From Yamagishiella unicocca (Eukaryota > Chlorophyta > Chlorophyceae > Chlamydomonadales > Volvocaceae), in the NCBI GenBank assembly GCA_003116995.1, contig BDSL01000029.1:558001-622000 (forward strand): DNA of 64,000 nucleotides. Direction: 5' to 3'. Numbering within the stretch: the stretch's first letter is position 1; every line of letters begins with the position of its first letter. Shown here in pieces: positions 1 to 12,187 of this stretch. Below the pieces are notes generated by a model. That model made no database searches. It saw nothing but the letters and a program-made list of their open reading frames with translations, and had not been told where the DNA came from. The translations under genes were made by a program, and so were the position numbers.

Positions 1-95
1 TACGATAGCGTGGGCCTTGAAAGTTTTAGGGCAACGCACAAAGCAGAAACGCACGTGCCCAGCCAGAGGCCCAAGATGCAGGCCCAGCGCCGTAC

Positions 96-210
96 CTGCA
101 TCGTACAGGACGTACGACAGCCCCTGCTCGCGGGGAAGAGGGAACCAGAGGTTGGCCGAGAAGCCGAAGCCGTGGTGCAGCATGACGGGTGTACGGCTGG
201 CGATTTGCTC
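96..210 (-). CDS. Acid-lipase-like alpha/beta hydrolase, one internal exon (partial gene)
   Basis: Minus-strand reading gives the peptide RTPVMLHHGFGFSANLWF, then LSYVLYDAG, and ends at a good donor (CAG|GTACGG, exon end at 96). This matches the region of lysosomal acid/gastric lipases where a Pro-Val-Leu/Met-x-His-Gly strand-turn (oxyanion side) is followed some 20 residues later by a Leu-Ala-Asp-Ala-Gly-like segment. The 5' edge of the exon is uncertain: several AG acceptors lie between 200 and 225. The catalytic GxSxG motif would be in exons beyond the left edge. If correctly assigned, the protein hydrolyses acyl esters such as triacylglycerol or sterol esters, normally in a vacuole or the secretory pathway. 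The assignment rests on one short exon. Confidence 0.45.
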
Positions 211-363
211 GGTGTCTCCTTTACTCCCGGAGGGGGGCGGGGGCGAGAGCGGGGTAAGGAGGTCCGGGCAGGAGGGGCGCACAGCAACGGAAAGGAACTT
301 CCGCAAACAGCCTTAGTCCGCAAGCAGCAGTCCGTACCTGTTACAGGAAGGAGGCTGCCGTGA

Positions 364-1996
364 CACAGTGCGTGAGTGACACAGTGCAGTCACTCAGCTG
401 TAGTCACTGTTCTAAGTGCGTCGACGTGAAGTGTCTAAGCGGATCTGTTACTGCCGTACAAGCGATGCGACGCGCAGGAGGCAAGAGACCGTGTGGTCCC
501 TGAGCAAGGCAGTCCGCGACCGCCTGGAATCGAACCCATTACAGTTGTTGTAACGGTTACAGTGGGTTCCAGACCAAGAGGTAGAACCATCGGGCGCAGT
601 TGTTGTAACGAATACAGTGAGCTATGCTACTTCTCGTAAAGTCTGGCCCTAGCGCATCACGGATGGACCGAGATGCTAGGCTGAACTCGGACTCAATCCC
701 GACCCCAGTACCAGACGTGCACTCCGAGCAGTGAGCATGGAGTTAGGATAACCACGCCCGAGCGCGTGTGCATCGTGCTTACACAGTCGCGGACTGTTGC
801 CTGCATACGGCCATCACCGTTGCCAGGACTGTGTCGCGACGTGTGAGTTGGACGTTATGTTGCTGGTTGCAATAACCTGATAAGCAAGATTCATCCGAAT
901 TGCAGCAGCAGCCGCTTCATGCCTCAGGCACCGGTATGCATGGCAACGAGTCCTACCAGGTCGTACCGTGCAACCATCCAATCAGCACCTATCAGCAGGT
1001 GCCGCCCTGCACACCTGGCAGGCGTAGCCTGAAAAGGCTCAGACCGTAGTCATCGCTCATCACTGTATGGCGCTCCAGATAGAAAGGTGACGCGATCAGG
1101 GCTGCGGGCGCCGGTTAGGGCGATAGTATTGCCGGGAAATGGGAGGTTGAGAGAGGAGGACGCAGCGGGGAGGAGCAGGAAACCATGTTGTAGTGAACAC
1201 ACCCATATGGCCAAAATCTAATTTTCAGCGGAATGTGAACATTTGCGTGGTATGCTGCGAAGCGCGGTACCCGCTGCGGCGAGCAGCCTCGCGTCCTCTT
1301 GTCGGAAGCCTAGGACAGAACGCGAACCGATTTTGCAAGCAACGAACGATAACTCACAACTGATCTGAGCCGTGTCAGCTGCAGACGAAATTGCCAAAGT
1401 GGTGGCCGCCAGCAGCAGTTTAAGGGCTCCCGATGCCAGGCAGGGCAGGCGTTGAAGCATTGCGCCTAACGTCCACAATGTTCTGACCCACGGGTCGCTA
1501 ACAGGCGCTAACGCGTCGTCCAATACGGAGAGCCCTGAAAGCATTTAAGGCAATGGCAATTTTTTACCGGTGGTTTAAATATTTTTTTGACTTCTTTCCT
1601 GCGAGATGCCGCCGAACTCGGGCCCCAACTCACACGAACGTAAACCACGGCAGGCTCAAGAATTTATAAATGAAGTTGACGTGTCCAGGGGCTGAAGATA
1701 AAAATACTGCCGCATTACCACCAGTGCGTAAATGCATTGTTACTAGGGCGTGGCTGGACCCACGTGCGACGTGCCCTTGATACTTCCAAAGTCCGCTCAC
1801 TTACGGCTAAAGCCCTAACTGTCTTCGCCAATATTTTTACACGAAATGATTCAGTATGTCACCTTTTGGTAATGATGCGAATCTCTAAACGCAGCACGGG
1901 TGAACAGAACGCGAGCTAATGCGTGCTCAGTGACGACCTCTGTTCATATTACATAGTCAAGCGCCATCGCCTGTGAGGAAAAGCCCAATTGCCATA
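364..1996. other. Intergenic region without a convincing gene
   Basis: Between the lipase fragment and the CUE-Smr gene I see no open frame with coding character. Only short frames occur (for example 1218-1544 minus and 1737-1919 plus), without family motifs. A 14-base sequence CAGTTGTTGTAACG occurs twice, near 540 and 597. The stretch 550-610 resembles 32918-32975 in the flippase gene (see findings). An AT-rich patch near 1555-1690 lies about 300 bp before the next start and may be part of a promoter or 5' UTR. Confidence 0.5.
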
Positions 1997-4900
1997 ATGG
2001 CCCAGGACCCGTCGGCGCTCTTGCCTGTCCTGCGGGATATGTTCCCGACGATGCCCGACGACGTGCTGCTAGCAGCACTCGACGCTCATGGCAACGATAT
2101 CGAAGGCGCTCTGAGTACCCTCCTGGAGATGTGCGCTGATGCGGCTGACCCTTCGGAAACGGTCAAAGCCGCAGCAGCGTCAACGAACTCCGCGGCCGCG
2201 ACCGAATCATGGCGCGCGCCTCATCCGTCGATAGCCAGTGGCACTAGTAGTGCGCAGCAAAGAGACCCGAACACAGTGAGTTTAGGGTATGCCGCGTCGT
2301 TCCCGCGCCATGCCGCACAAAAACATATAAAGCTCATCGTTAGTGTATGGCTATCGCTGCTCGCACCTGTTTCAAACCTCACCATTCATGTTTTAACGGA
2401 ATCTAAACGAATTTTACAAGCGAGCTCTCCAAAACCCAACGCGCAGGATCAAGCGCCTCCGGCAGCGTCCGCGAACCGCGCGGCATCGGCCAACCCACGG
2501 CCTCAGCGCGACGGTCACGGCGCCAACGGCATCGCCAAAGGTGCCTCCCGCAAGACATGGGGCCAGATCCGATCTGACCAACAGAATCAGGTCCACCACC
2601 AACAACATCACCAGCAGCAGCACCCCGCGGCGCTGTCTCTGGCTCAGCCACTCGGCCTTATGCGGGACAACCACAGTCCCAAATACATCATCCCCGGCGC
2701 TGCCTCCGGTGTAAGGCTGGAGACCGCTGACTTCCCCGACCTCCTCCCCGGGGACACACCAGCGGCCGCCGCCGCTGCCAATGGGTCACGGCCTCCGGTG
2801 CCACTCGTTGCACAGCTCCGGGCGGAGCACTCGCCTGCCGGCGGCGCTGGTCACGACGCAGCACCCTCCGGCCGCTCCGCCCGAAGGGGGCGAGGCAGCT
2901 GCCATAGGGCCCATCGCAACTTGACCGCATCGTCCAGCGCCGGCGCCCTTACCGACCTTGCAAACGGCGCCGACAGCTGGAGCACACCCCACCTCCACGA
3001 GCCGCGCAGCGGCGCACCCTTGGCGTCATCGGCGGCGTCATCGCCGTACAGGCCTCCTCCGACACGGACCTCGCCTTTGGCGGCGGCGGCGGCGCCACTG
3101 GCGTACGGCAACCAGCCCTGCGCGTACGCGCAGGTTGCGCGCCTCGCACCTCAGCCCATGCAGCCGGTGGGCAGCTGGGCCCGGTTGGAGGGAGAAGAGG
3201 GCAGCGGCGGCCCGGCTAGCGGCGCGAAGGATTGGCAGGAGGAGGCGCTGGACGAGCTGTGCCGCTCGCATGGATGGGCTGGGAGAGAGCTTGTGGAGGT
3301 GCGGCAGGCAGGGCACGGGCAGAGGCGTGTAGTGGGGGACACGCGACGTGTGTTGGCATCACGTCTTGAGGGCCTGGTACTCTTCTTGCACCTTCCTCAC
3401 CCCACCCGCTCCTCGCCTCGCCTTCTGGCGCCTCAACCCTCCTGCTCGCAACATACAGGCCGTGTGCCTGGCGCTGCAGTACGACCTGTCGGAGGTGGTC
3501 GCGGCGTTGGACGAGCTACAGGCAGCGTCGTACCAGGATCGCCGCACCGGCGGCTCGGTCTCCTCATCCCAATCCGCCTCGTCTTCGGAGGACGATGAAG
3601 AGGCTGAGGACAGACCCGCGGGGGCCTCCGGCAGCCGCGCCACCGCGGCCGCCATCGACTCACACGACTTCACGGCGCAGGCGGGCTTCCCGCGGGAGCC
3701 CGGTGCCGGTGCTGGCGGCCGTCGGGGAGGAGGGGCTGTCGGCGGCGGCGGCGGGATTGATGGTGATGACGCGTATAGCCGTCACCGTCGCAAGGCTCTG
3801 AAGCTGACACACTCCTGGCGGAAGCGGATGAGCAAGTACGTCGTTGTGAGGGGTTGCATGGAAAACCCGTGTGCGAAGGGATGGGGTGCATTGGAGTGGG
3901 CTGTCAGCCGTTGCCGTGTTCTCAGGAGGGCGGGTTGCGCCCACGCATGTCGCACTTATCCGCGGTGGCTACTAGCTGCTGGCTGCCACTGCGCGTTGGC
4001 TGCCACTGCGCGCTCACCTGACATACTCTCTTCCTGGTGTGTGCGCATGCTTGCTCTGCCGCCGCTAATGAGCGTCCTGCACGTCGGCGCGCAAGCAAAA
4101 AGCAAACCTCTCCGACCTTGAATCACTGAACCAAACCTCCTCACCACCGAACATGGCTCGCTCCCTCTGGGTTCCACCGCCGCGCCGTCCTGGTCTCCGG
4201 CTTGCAGGGCGTCTGCTGCCTTCTCGTCTGGGGACCGGGCGCTGGGTCGGCGGCTGGTGGCTGAGGCCCAGGAGCTGCGGCAGCATGCGGCCCTGGAGCA
4301 CCGCCAGGCTGCGGAGCGAATCGAGGAGGAGATGAACAAGGGCCGCCAGCTGCCAGAGGTGGGGGCACTTTCGCGTGACGCCGGTGCTGATGCTCATGCT
4401 GGAACAGAGGCTGCCGCTGACCATTGTGCTAATGACTTGACCTGACGCTGATGCTGGTAATGTCATATTGCGCATCTGCGCTTCCCGGCCAAACCCGGCT
4501 CGGGTCGCAGTGTCTTTCTGTGGCTGATTCCTGGTTGTCGTCCTCCCGAACTGCGTCCTGACCGCAGTGGGAGCTGGACCTGCACGGACTGCACGCGGAG
4601 GAGGCCGTGGAGGTGGGTGGGGACGGGAGGTGGGGGCGGGAGGTGGGGGCGGGAGGTGGGGGCGGGAGGTGGGAACGAGGCGACAATGCGGGGCTCACGG
4701 CTGTAACAGGGCACCGGTAAAGCAGAGCGCGCCCAAAACACCAGAGCAGGGCCAAAACCAGGGCAGGGCCAAAATCAGGGCAGGGCCACGACCAGGACAG
4801 GGGCAAAACCAGAGCCCGGCAAAAATGACTGCACGATTGCACGCCGTTCCCTGTCCCTTTACCTTCCGATATGTTTGATGCTGGGGCGGGGGACGTGCGG

Positions 4901-5889
4901 ATTCTCCTCCATGTATGATGGTAAGTAATCTGAAAGAGCACTGGGTTGGTGGGGCGCTGTCGCGCCGCACCGCAGTAGTATTCTCATCGTATGGGTAGGT
5001 ATATCGTATGGCAGGCGCTCAGATCCCCCCTGCGCCCCACTACATTTCCCCAGTCGCGTTACCGGTTCTTCTATTGTAACCCCCCTGCGCCCCCGCCGCC
5101 GCTGCACCCACAGGCCCTCGCACGCCGCATCGCCGCACTGGAAGCCCGCGCCTCGACAGCGCCAACCGCCGCATTTGACTCCAAACCGCCTCCGTCGCGA
5201 ATCGGGAGTAAGGCAGCGGAAGGCTCCGCAGTGCATCGGAAGCACAATGGGCCTGTCGGCCAGCCGGGGATCGCAGCGACGGCGACGGCGGCCTCGGCCG
5301 CTGGCGCCGCTGCGGGCGGCGCGGTTCCGTCCCAGCGGCGGGAGCTGCGGGTCATCGTTGGCAAGGGGCTGCACAGCCCGGGCGGTGAGGCCAGCCTGCC
5401 CCGGCTGGTGGCGGCCTACTTGTTGGAGAGGGGATACAGGTGGGCAGGGCGGTGGTGGCGGAGCGGGAAACCGACGTGGAGAGGGCAGCGCACAGGGCCG
5501 CGCGCGTTTCCCCAAGTGGAATCGAGGTCGTCTTGATACCGATACTAGAGAGTTTATATGTAGGGGTTCAAAGCCGGGCTGGGATGCTGCTAAGAGTAGG
5601 GCGTCCTTGGCGCTGTGGTTGTTTAAACAATCTGTGCCTGTGCCAGAGGCGGGGGGGATGCAGGATGTGTGCCGGTTGGCACGACCAGGACTGCTGGGCT
5701 AATCCAGCGGCTCCTCCACCGCGAGCTCTCTATCTGGCTTCTGCTTCATCAGCAGTTGGCGCCCCGAACCGCTGCAGGTTCACTGCGCGCGCCGGCCAGA
5801 TTGAGGTGCAGCTGCGGCGGCACTACGCAGTCAACGCAGCGGCAGCAGCCCCAACCGGAGGCGCAGCAGCGAACCAGCGCCCCCGGTGA
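1997..5889 (+). CDS. CUE-DUF1771-Smr domain protein, putative no-go-decay type RNA endonuclease
   Basis: Seven exons join in phase: 1997-2275, 2447-3298, 3459-3835, 4208-4358, 4568-4612, 5114-5439, 5778-5889 (713 residues). Residues 4-46 form a CUE ubiquitin-binding domain (DPSALLPVLRDMFPTMPDDV, then a DIEGALSTLL helix). A long low-complexity linker contains ADFPDLLPG. Exons 3-4 encode a DUF1771 helical hairpin (RHRRKALKLTHSW, SSGDRALGRRLVAEAQEL, then a conserved Asn before the Smr domain). Exon 5 carries LDLHGLHAEEAVE, and exon 6 carries VGKGLHSPGG and LLERGYR, the two signatures of an Smr nuclease domain; Asp and His of the DxH motif are present. This order is that of yeast Cue2 and worm NONU-1, which cut mRNA at collided ribosomes; that function is inferred here. 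The ATG at 1997 directly precedes the CUE domain. Introns 1 and 5 are the least certain. Confidence 0.85.
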
Positions 5890-8105
5890 TGGGTGCGAGG
5901 GACAGCAGCTCAGCCGGCCGCGCAGCTGGCTGCATCAGCAAGGAGGCGGCCCTGGGGCGTATTACCACATCGGCAGACCACATCCTCGCCATCAAGCTTC
6001 ATACCAGGTGGTTACCGCCGAGGTCAGGGCGACGTCGCAACGAGCCGTTGGCCTGCCGCCCACTTGGTACCCAGGCAGGAACCGCGCTCGGCCGCCCTGG
6101 CTTGCCGCCCGGCATCCACGCGAGCAGCGCGACGGGCGTTTGGAGGTGCAGTGCATCATCTGGCCGCCATTGCCATCATCACAATGCGTAAAAAGTGCAT
6201 TCGCCCAGCCAGCTGGACAACTCCTGGGCGTCTGCGAGGGTGAGGGTTGGGCGGCAGCGTGGAGTGGTTGCGGGGGCGGTTGTCCTGGTCACAATTCCGT
6301 CGGCATGCACTACGAGCCGTTGACCCTCACTTCATTTGCGTCGTCTTTGCTTTTGCGAAAAGGCACAAAGAGAGAGCGCACCAAGCAACTACATCGGCAA
6401 TCCTAGTCTCCAGCAATGACTCTTAAGCAGATGGCTGCTAGCATGTCCTCAATAATGTTGTGATCCTCACGGCCCTTCCGCTGTCACCATGGCCAGGCGA
6501 TCAAGTGGACACCATACCGCTCGGTGCTCTGCGTCACTCTGCGATGGAGGCGTGCACGCAAGGCGACGGGATTGGACATGCTGGAGATCACGAGACGGGG
6601 CAGGGAGATAGGGTTTTAGGGCATGAAAGCGGGTGGCGGCGGCCGGGGTACAATGTAGGATCCGAGGTCGCAGGAAATTGGCAAAGAGCTAAGAGCTTGC
6701 CGGACGCAAGGGCTGTCAGGTGCTTCACCGCGATCCATATAGGTTCCCGTCAGGAGTTCCGTCGGCCCCTCGATTCGTACATGTACCGCTGGCCACGGCG
6801 ATGCCCCTCGCAAAGGGTGTCCTTGCATCCCGTACTTTACAACAGGCCTGGCCTGGCTGCTACAGCACATGGAAGACCCCCTACTCCCTTGCTACAGCGC
6901 AACCAACATGGCGCCAAAATGGCATTGCTGGGGTTAATAATGTAACGCTCCACGTAGCCGTCAAATCATGCTGGCATTTGAGGCCAATAGACCTCATCAG
7001 CATTCACGGCGTCCCAAAAAGAATGTACGCTACGCCTCGAAACGGCCTACAGGGCTGGGAGCCCGGAAGGAAACCGTAGATCGACCCGTGGAACAACCGT
7101 CGCCCTCGCAAAACTCGACAGGCGTCGATTAAACAGCTTGAATATTACATCTCCAACGAGGTGATCTTCAGACAAGTCTATATAAAACTGCAACAATTCC
7201 AAGCGATTGAAGCCCGAGATGCGGCCGCAACTCAAACAGATATGACTCACACAACCGGCCAAACGCGGCCACAAACGGCCGACAAACCATGCGGCGAAGT
7301 GATCAGTCCTGCGTAAACCAACATCGGTGTATGCAAGTCGCGCAGCATCGCAAAGCACGGGCGATGGGTGGGGACCTGCGAACCCACCTCCAAATGCAAC
7401 GAGGCAAGGCAAAAAGGCCCCACCATGCAGGCTGTTGCCGTACGACTTACTGTCGCCGTACTGTTGACGTACGGCATGTGATAAGGGATCCCCTCGCTAG
7501 CACAGGGACATCGCGCTTATCGACTTGTGACAAAGAAAAAACAAACCTAACCCAACACGCTGCGTTGTATATCGGTAGCTAAAAATGTGGGATTAAGGTG
7601 GATGGCTAAAGCTACCTATCCCCGACAGCATCCCCCCCGCTTCCGATGGTGTTTGCCTGACGGCAGCGGATCTCGCCGGGTCGCATGTGCCGCTTTACTC
7701 CATCGCTACATTACTGGTACAAATAGTAGTACAGTCGCTAGACAGCCGTGAGTGCAGGCCATCCTTCCGCCGTCCCTTCGAGCTTATGCGCCCCACCGAT
7801 AAATCCAACCGCTAGGTTTCGGAGCTCCGACCCGACCCCTGCGCGCATGGCGTAAGCAACCCCGACGTTGCTGCCACGCGCCTGCGCTCTCGCTGCCATA
7901 AGAGACAAATAAGATAATCACAGCCCTACACCAAACCCTTTGTACCCGCCATGTTCGTCCTGTGGCTCTTCCCTGCGAGCGCGCCTAGCGCTTCTAGAAA
8001 AATGCGCGGTGTAACGATATGTTGACGGACCACGCGGAAGGCCGAGTCACCCGAGTCGCAGTAACCCGAGTGGATGGACCAAGCACGCATATGAGGAGCT
8101 GCGCG
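5890..8105. other. Convergent intergenic region, mostly 3' flanks
   Basis: The region lies between the 3' ends of the CUE-Smr gene (plus) and the LON-domain gene (minus). It should hold both 3' UTRs. Open frames such as 5669-6406 and 6460-6945 (plus) have no family motifs, a shadow-like composition and no splice logic. I see no mobile element or RNA gene. Confidence 0.5.
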
Positions 8106-10444
8106 CTACGCTGCCGTCGAACCACCGCCTCCGCCGCTGCGAAACACCCTGGCCACCGACGCTCGTGCCCTCTGCTCCTGCAGGAAGGGCGCCACCGCCG
8201 CCGCCACCCACTGCAGCCTCGCCGCCCGGTCGGTGCTAGTGAGCAGCGCCAGGCTCTCCGCGGTGCCCAGCTCCAGCAAGCTGGCAGCCGCGAAGGAGAA
8301 GAGCTCCTGCCGGGTGTCCTTTCCCAGCCGCTCCGACAGGACCTGCGAAGAGGCGCCCGGAAACAAAGGCCGGTCGGGAGATACCCTAGATGCGGGCTAC
8401 CGTGCGTCCATAAGCGCCCACCCTCCCACCCGCCCCGTTACAAATGGCCATCAGCGCTATCGATGCGACACACACGGAGCGGATATAATACCCTCCCTAC
8501 GCCCGACGGCGTCCCGAGGGGGCCACGCACCGAGTAGGGGTCCTGCGCGGCGTCCTTGCCCTGCTTGACGCTGCCGTACACGCTGCCGTGGCGCTGCCAC
8601 ATGCTGATGGAGTTGCCCGCGGGGTGGCCGGCCTCGATGAGGTGGTCAGCGATTGTGCGGGGGCGGGAGGAGCGGGGGGGCGGGGCGTGCCTGTGTGAAC
8701 AAGGGGGCCCCGGGCAGCAGCAAGAGGGGCAAGTGAGTGGAGGGCCCGGGCAGCAGCAGCAGGGGCAAAGGAGTGGAGGGCCCGGGCAGCAGCAACAGGG
8801 GCAAGGGAGTGGAGGGTCCGGGCAGCAGCAAAAGGGGCAAGGGAGTGGAGAACCCGGGCAGCAGCAGCAGGGGCAAGGGAGTGGAGGGACCGCGGCGGTC
8901 TGTGTGCCGCGCTGTGGACGGACGCAGGTGTGTCCAAATGCTGCAGCGGGGCGGGTTGTGCCTCGTCGGGAGGGTACACTATACTGCACCACGTGGCGGT
9001 TCTTTTCCCCGCCCTCCTCTACCGGGCGCCCTGCCCATCCGCGTGGGCTGCTGCCCTGCCCATCCGCTTGGGCTGACTGCCCTGCCCATCCGCTTGGGCT
9101 GACTGCCCTGCCCATCCGCTTGGGCTGACTGCCCTGCCCATCCGCGTGGGCTGCTGCCCTGCCCGTCCGCATGGCCTGCTGCCCTGCCCGTCCGCATGGC
9201 CTGCTGCCCTGCCCACCTGGCGATGCTGTCGGGCAGGCCCGCGGGTGCGTCGTCAGATGTCCGCAGCTGCCGGCTGAGGCGGCCCACCTCCTGGGGACCG
9301 TAAGGAACCGCAAGGGTGCGTTGGCAGGCGTACGGTGGCGGTGATGAGTCAGACAGGCATCAGGACCAGGGGCGCAGACCCTCGCCCTCAATCCCACGCA
9401 ACCTAACGTGCCGTGTTACGTAGCGCCTTGTCTCCACCTCCATTTCCTCCGTCGAACAAAGGCATTCCTTCCATCGAATGAAAGGCAAGGTGGCGCCCGC
9501 TAACTCATTTTTGTCGTATATCCCAGCGCACCTGAAGCTGGTCGTACAGGTCGCACTCGAGAGACTCCACCAGCGCTTCCTCGGGGGGGCTCACGCGGTC
9601 CGTCATGAAGCTGGCGGCGGCCACCTGTGCGGCCGGACAGATGCCGCCGACACAACACATGGGATGCGGGAGACGTAATGGCCTAACCGTCAAGGTGCTA
9701 GTCACGGCGCAAGCTTCATCCCTGGCCCAGGAGCTGTGATTTGTGGGCCGGTCACCACGGCTGCCGGTTTTCTCAGTCATGGCTGGCGGAGATGTCTCAA
9801 GAGGTGTCGTAAGGATGGTCGTATGGGTCGCAAACAGCCCGCATGAGGTGTCCGCAGGTCCGACCGAAGACCCTTTGTGACTCGGGGCCGGAGTCAAGGA
9901 GGCTCTCTGCGCCGCGTTGCCCGCATGCAGACCCCACCCACCGTGAGGACAGCCCCACCCAACATGAGGACAGCTCAACGAGCACAATGGTTGGTGATAG
10001 GACGCCGTTCGGGCGCGCTGCACATGGGGTCGGTCGCTTCACCCTCCGTGAGCCCTTTTCAACAGTCGGGAAAACCAGTCGGGAGTGGGTCGAGAGGAAA
10101 CCCGTCGAAACAGTACATGGTGGAAGGGAGCCTTTTCCACCCGCTTTCTCCCCTCACCAGCCCGCTCACCATGTAAGGCTGGGACTGCCAGATGCTGAGC
10201 AGTTTGATGCGCTTGAAGCCCTCGTACTCAACGACCAAGGAACCGTCGTCGGTGCGCGTCACGCGCTTCACGGACGCCAGCACGCCCACCCGTGGCATGC
10301 CCCCAATAGAGCTCTCCATCAGTGCGGATGGCGCGACGCTTGGGCTAAGGATGTGGCCGAAACGAACGCCACTTGCGTTGAGGATGTGGCCTCCAGCTTT
10401 AGCAGCCAGGTCGTCGAACATCTGAAGGAAGTGCGGCTCGAAGA
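8106..10444 (-). CDS. LON substrate-binding-domain protein (no protease part seen), 5' end unresolved
   Basis: Five 3'-side exons join in phase on the minus strand: 10444-10170, 9624-9532, 9290-9217, 8690-8531, 8342-8106 (stop TAG at 8106). The first begins (V)FEPHFLQMFDDLAAK and continues with PRVGVLASVKRVTRT, GSLVVEYEGFKRIKLLSIWQ and PYMVSGLV. This is the Lon N-terminal fold: the phe-glu-x-arg/his-tyr/phe-like strand, then G-x-x-A-x-V-x-R and an E-G-x-x-R-x-x-I strand. The later exons are helical (EALVESLECDLYDQLQ, DTRQELFSFAAASLLEL) and resemble the C-terminal part of plant LON-domain-only proteins, so no AAA or Ser-Lys protease domain follows. One or more 5' exons with the leading strand and any plastid transit peptide must lie upstream of 10444. 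I could not place them; an Arg-rich frame at 10886-11155 is only a weak candidate. The intron 8691-9216 holds two minisatellites. Confidence 0.75.
8711..8890. repeat. Minisatellite, 36 bp x 5
   Basis: Five direct copies of a 36-bp unit starting CGGGCAGCAGCA and ending GTGGAGGGCC, with a few substitutions per copy. The array lies inside an intron of the LON-domain gene (8691-9216) and begins about 20 bp upstream (on the minus strand: at the 3' side of the intron) of the exon ending at 8690. Confidence 0.95.
9027..9216. repeat. Minisatellite, 27-28 bp x about 7
   Basis: About seven direct copies of a 27-28 bp unit built around CTGCCCTGCCCATCCGCTTG. Later copies carry CGTCCGCATGG instead. The array fills the 5' end of the same LON-gene intron as the 36-bp array and abuts the donor of the exon ending at 9217. 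Confidence 0.9.
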
Positions 10445-12187
10445 CTGCAAAAGCACGATTGGGCTATTCACCAACTAGGCCATCAATCGGGGGAAAATCG
10501 TCACGCGTTATCCTGGTTGCCTGGGCGTCGCTACACTAGGGTTCGGCCGCGATTCGAGCCCGGCCTCGACATGGGACACTCACCCCGTAAGGTACCGGTC
10601 GCTGTAGGTAATAACACCTTGTTACTGCAGAAAGAGTTGTGCATTCAATGCGAGTGCAGCAGAGTCGGCGAGACTGCCATGCACAGGGTCCTTGGAGGGA
10701 CTTCGCACCTTGGAAATAATGAAACGGGAAAGAGTGACGTATCAATCATGGTAGATGGGGTCGCAATACGGCGACGAGCCGCTATATGGTGTCGCCGGGG
10801 CGCAACGAAAGAATTCTGAGCGGGGCTGCGGGGCAGACCAACCCGCAGCCCAGATGCCGACATGGTAGGTGTGGTGGGAAAAGAATCACAGAAGCAATGG
10901 CTTTTCTCGGGCAAAAGGAACTACGCTGGGTGCCTCGAACAGGCTCGAACCAGTTGGGAAGTTAAGGGCTGCTGTCAGGCCACGCGACGCGTGATTAATT
11001 TCAACTGTTGCACTATAATGTGAAGACCTTAATAAAACTGCAAGTTTCCGGCGTGTGAAACGCAACGCATGCAATGGACGGCTGAACGCCGTTCGTCTGC
11101 GTCCTCCCGACAGATACCGACAGGAGGTGACAGGCCAGACAGGCCGGGCGGCCACTAAGGGCGGTTCATCTTAAAAGAACATTCCATCAAGCAAGAATGT
11201 TGTCAAGGACCCAAATTACCTAATGGGGAAATTGCGGGGTGTTCCATATGCAGCGTTTTGGCGTTAACTGGTGTTAAGAGCGCATAAGAGCCCAAGACAA
11301 CTGGTACCCTAAGGTGCAACACCGCTTCGCGCAGTTACATGTACCTGAAAATCCAGGAGATGGTTCACGCTCAGATGATGGCCTCCCAGCTGTACGAACC
11401 GTACACGCCTTGTAGACGACAGGACGAGGTGGGACAGAGGGTATCAAGGGATTAGGATTGCCAAAAGGGTTGGTCCTGGGTTGGGGATTAGATTAGCCAA
11501 AGGGTGGGATTGGACTGTGCAACGGTAGGGATTCAACCTTCCAACGTCAGGGATTCAACCTTCCAACGGCAGGGATTGGATTGGCCGACGGCAGGGATTG
11601 GATTGGCCCGCGGTCGGGGTGGGGTTGGGGTCGTACGGGATACACATCGCTGGTTGGGAAGGGCATGAAGTGTTGGGGTAGCTGCGCTGTTGGCTGGATG
11701 GGCCGCAACACCAGGTCACATGACGAGGCCGTACTGGTCCATATTGTCATAGAGCTGCCCACAACCGGCTGCACCAGTAACGAGAGAAGTGCAACATGCA
11801 TGGTTGGCCTAGGTGACACGGGTTTGCATAGTCAGATGCCATACCACTATGCCATACCAAAGTTACAGATCTGAATCTGCCCGGTCATACAGTTCAGGTG
11901 GCTGCCTCGACCAGACCATCCAGGCAAACCAGGACAACCCGTCCTCCTCTTCACGATGCATCATGGACCATCCCGTACCGTACCGCTGCACAGCAGCCTA
12001 CAAAAACGAATCTAATACAAGCAGGCAGTAACGCGTGGAATGAAGTACATACCCATCTGGACTCAGCTGCCATGTCCTAGCAGTCTGGCCCAGTCCCTAA
12101 AAGGGAGTCTAACAATTTGGCCGCCAGCATTATCCATTCCGACCCTGCAGTAAGCAAAAAAAATACATGGACACCCACAAGTGCACA
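10445..12187. other. 5' flank of the LON-domain gene with a GGATT-rich degenerate repeat
   Basis: The missing 5' exon or exons of the LON gene should be here. I see no open frame that supplies the expected leading strand (Leu-Pro-x-Phe-Pro). Positions 11455-11640 are a degenerate tandem of GGGATTGGATTGGCC / GGGATTCAACC units. The rest looks non-coding. Confidence 0.4.
11455..11640. repeat. Degenerate GGGATT(GG)ATT tandem repeat
   Basis: At least seven imperfect units contain GGGATT followed by GGATTGGCC or CAACCTTCCAACGG. A related cluster of GGGGATT units is at 14560-14720. Confidence 0.7.

Noticed and set aside
5669..6406. 245-codon plus frame overlapping the CUE-Smr 3' end
   Set aside because: It overlaps the real last exon (5778-5889) in another frame, and its Gln/Arg-rich composition is a shadow of that exon and of 3' flank.
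8438..9397. Minus-strand 319-codon frame with Cys/Pro repeats and GQGSSPRGWAGQ-like repeats
   Set aside because: It is the translation of two minisatellites in a LON-gene intron. Real exons in this region are the short pieces 8531-8690 and 9217-9290.
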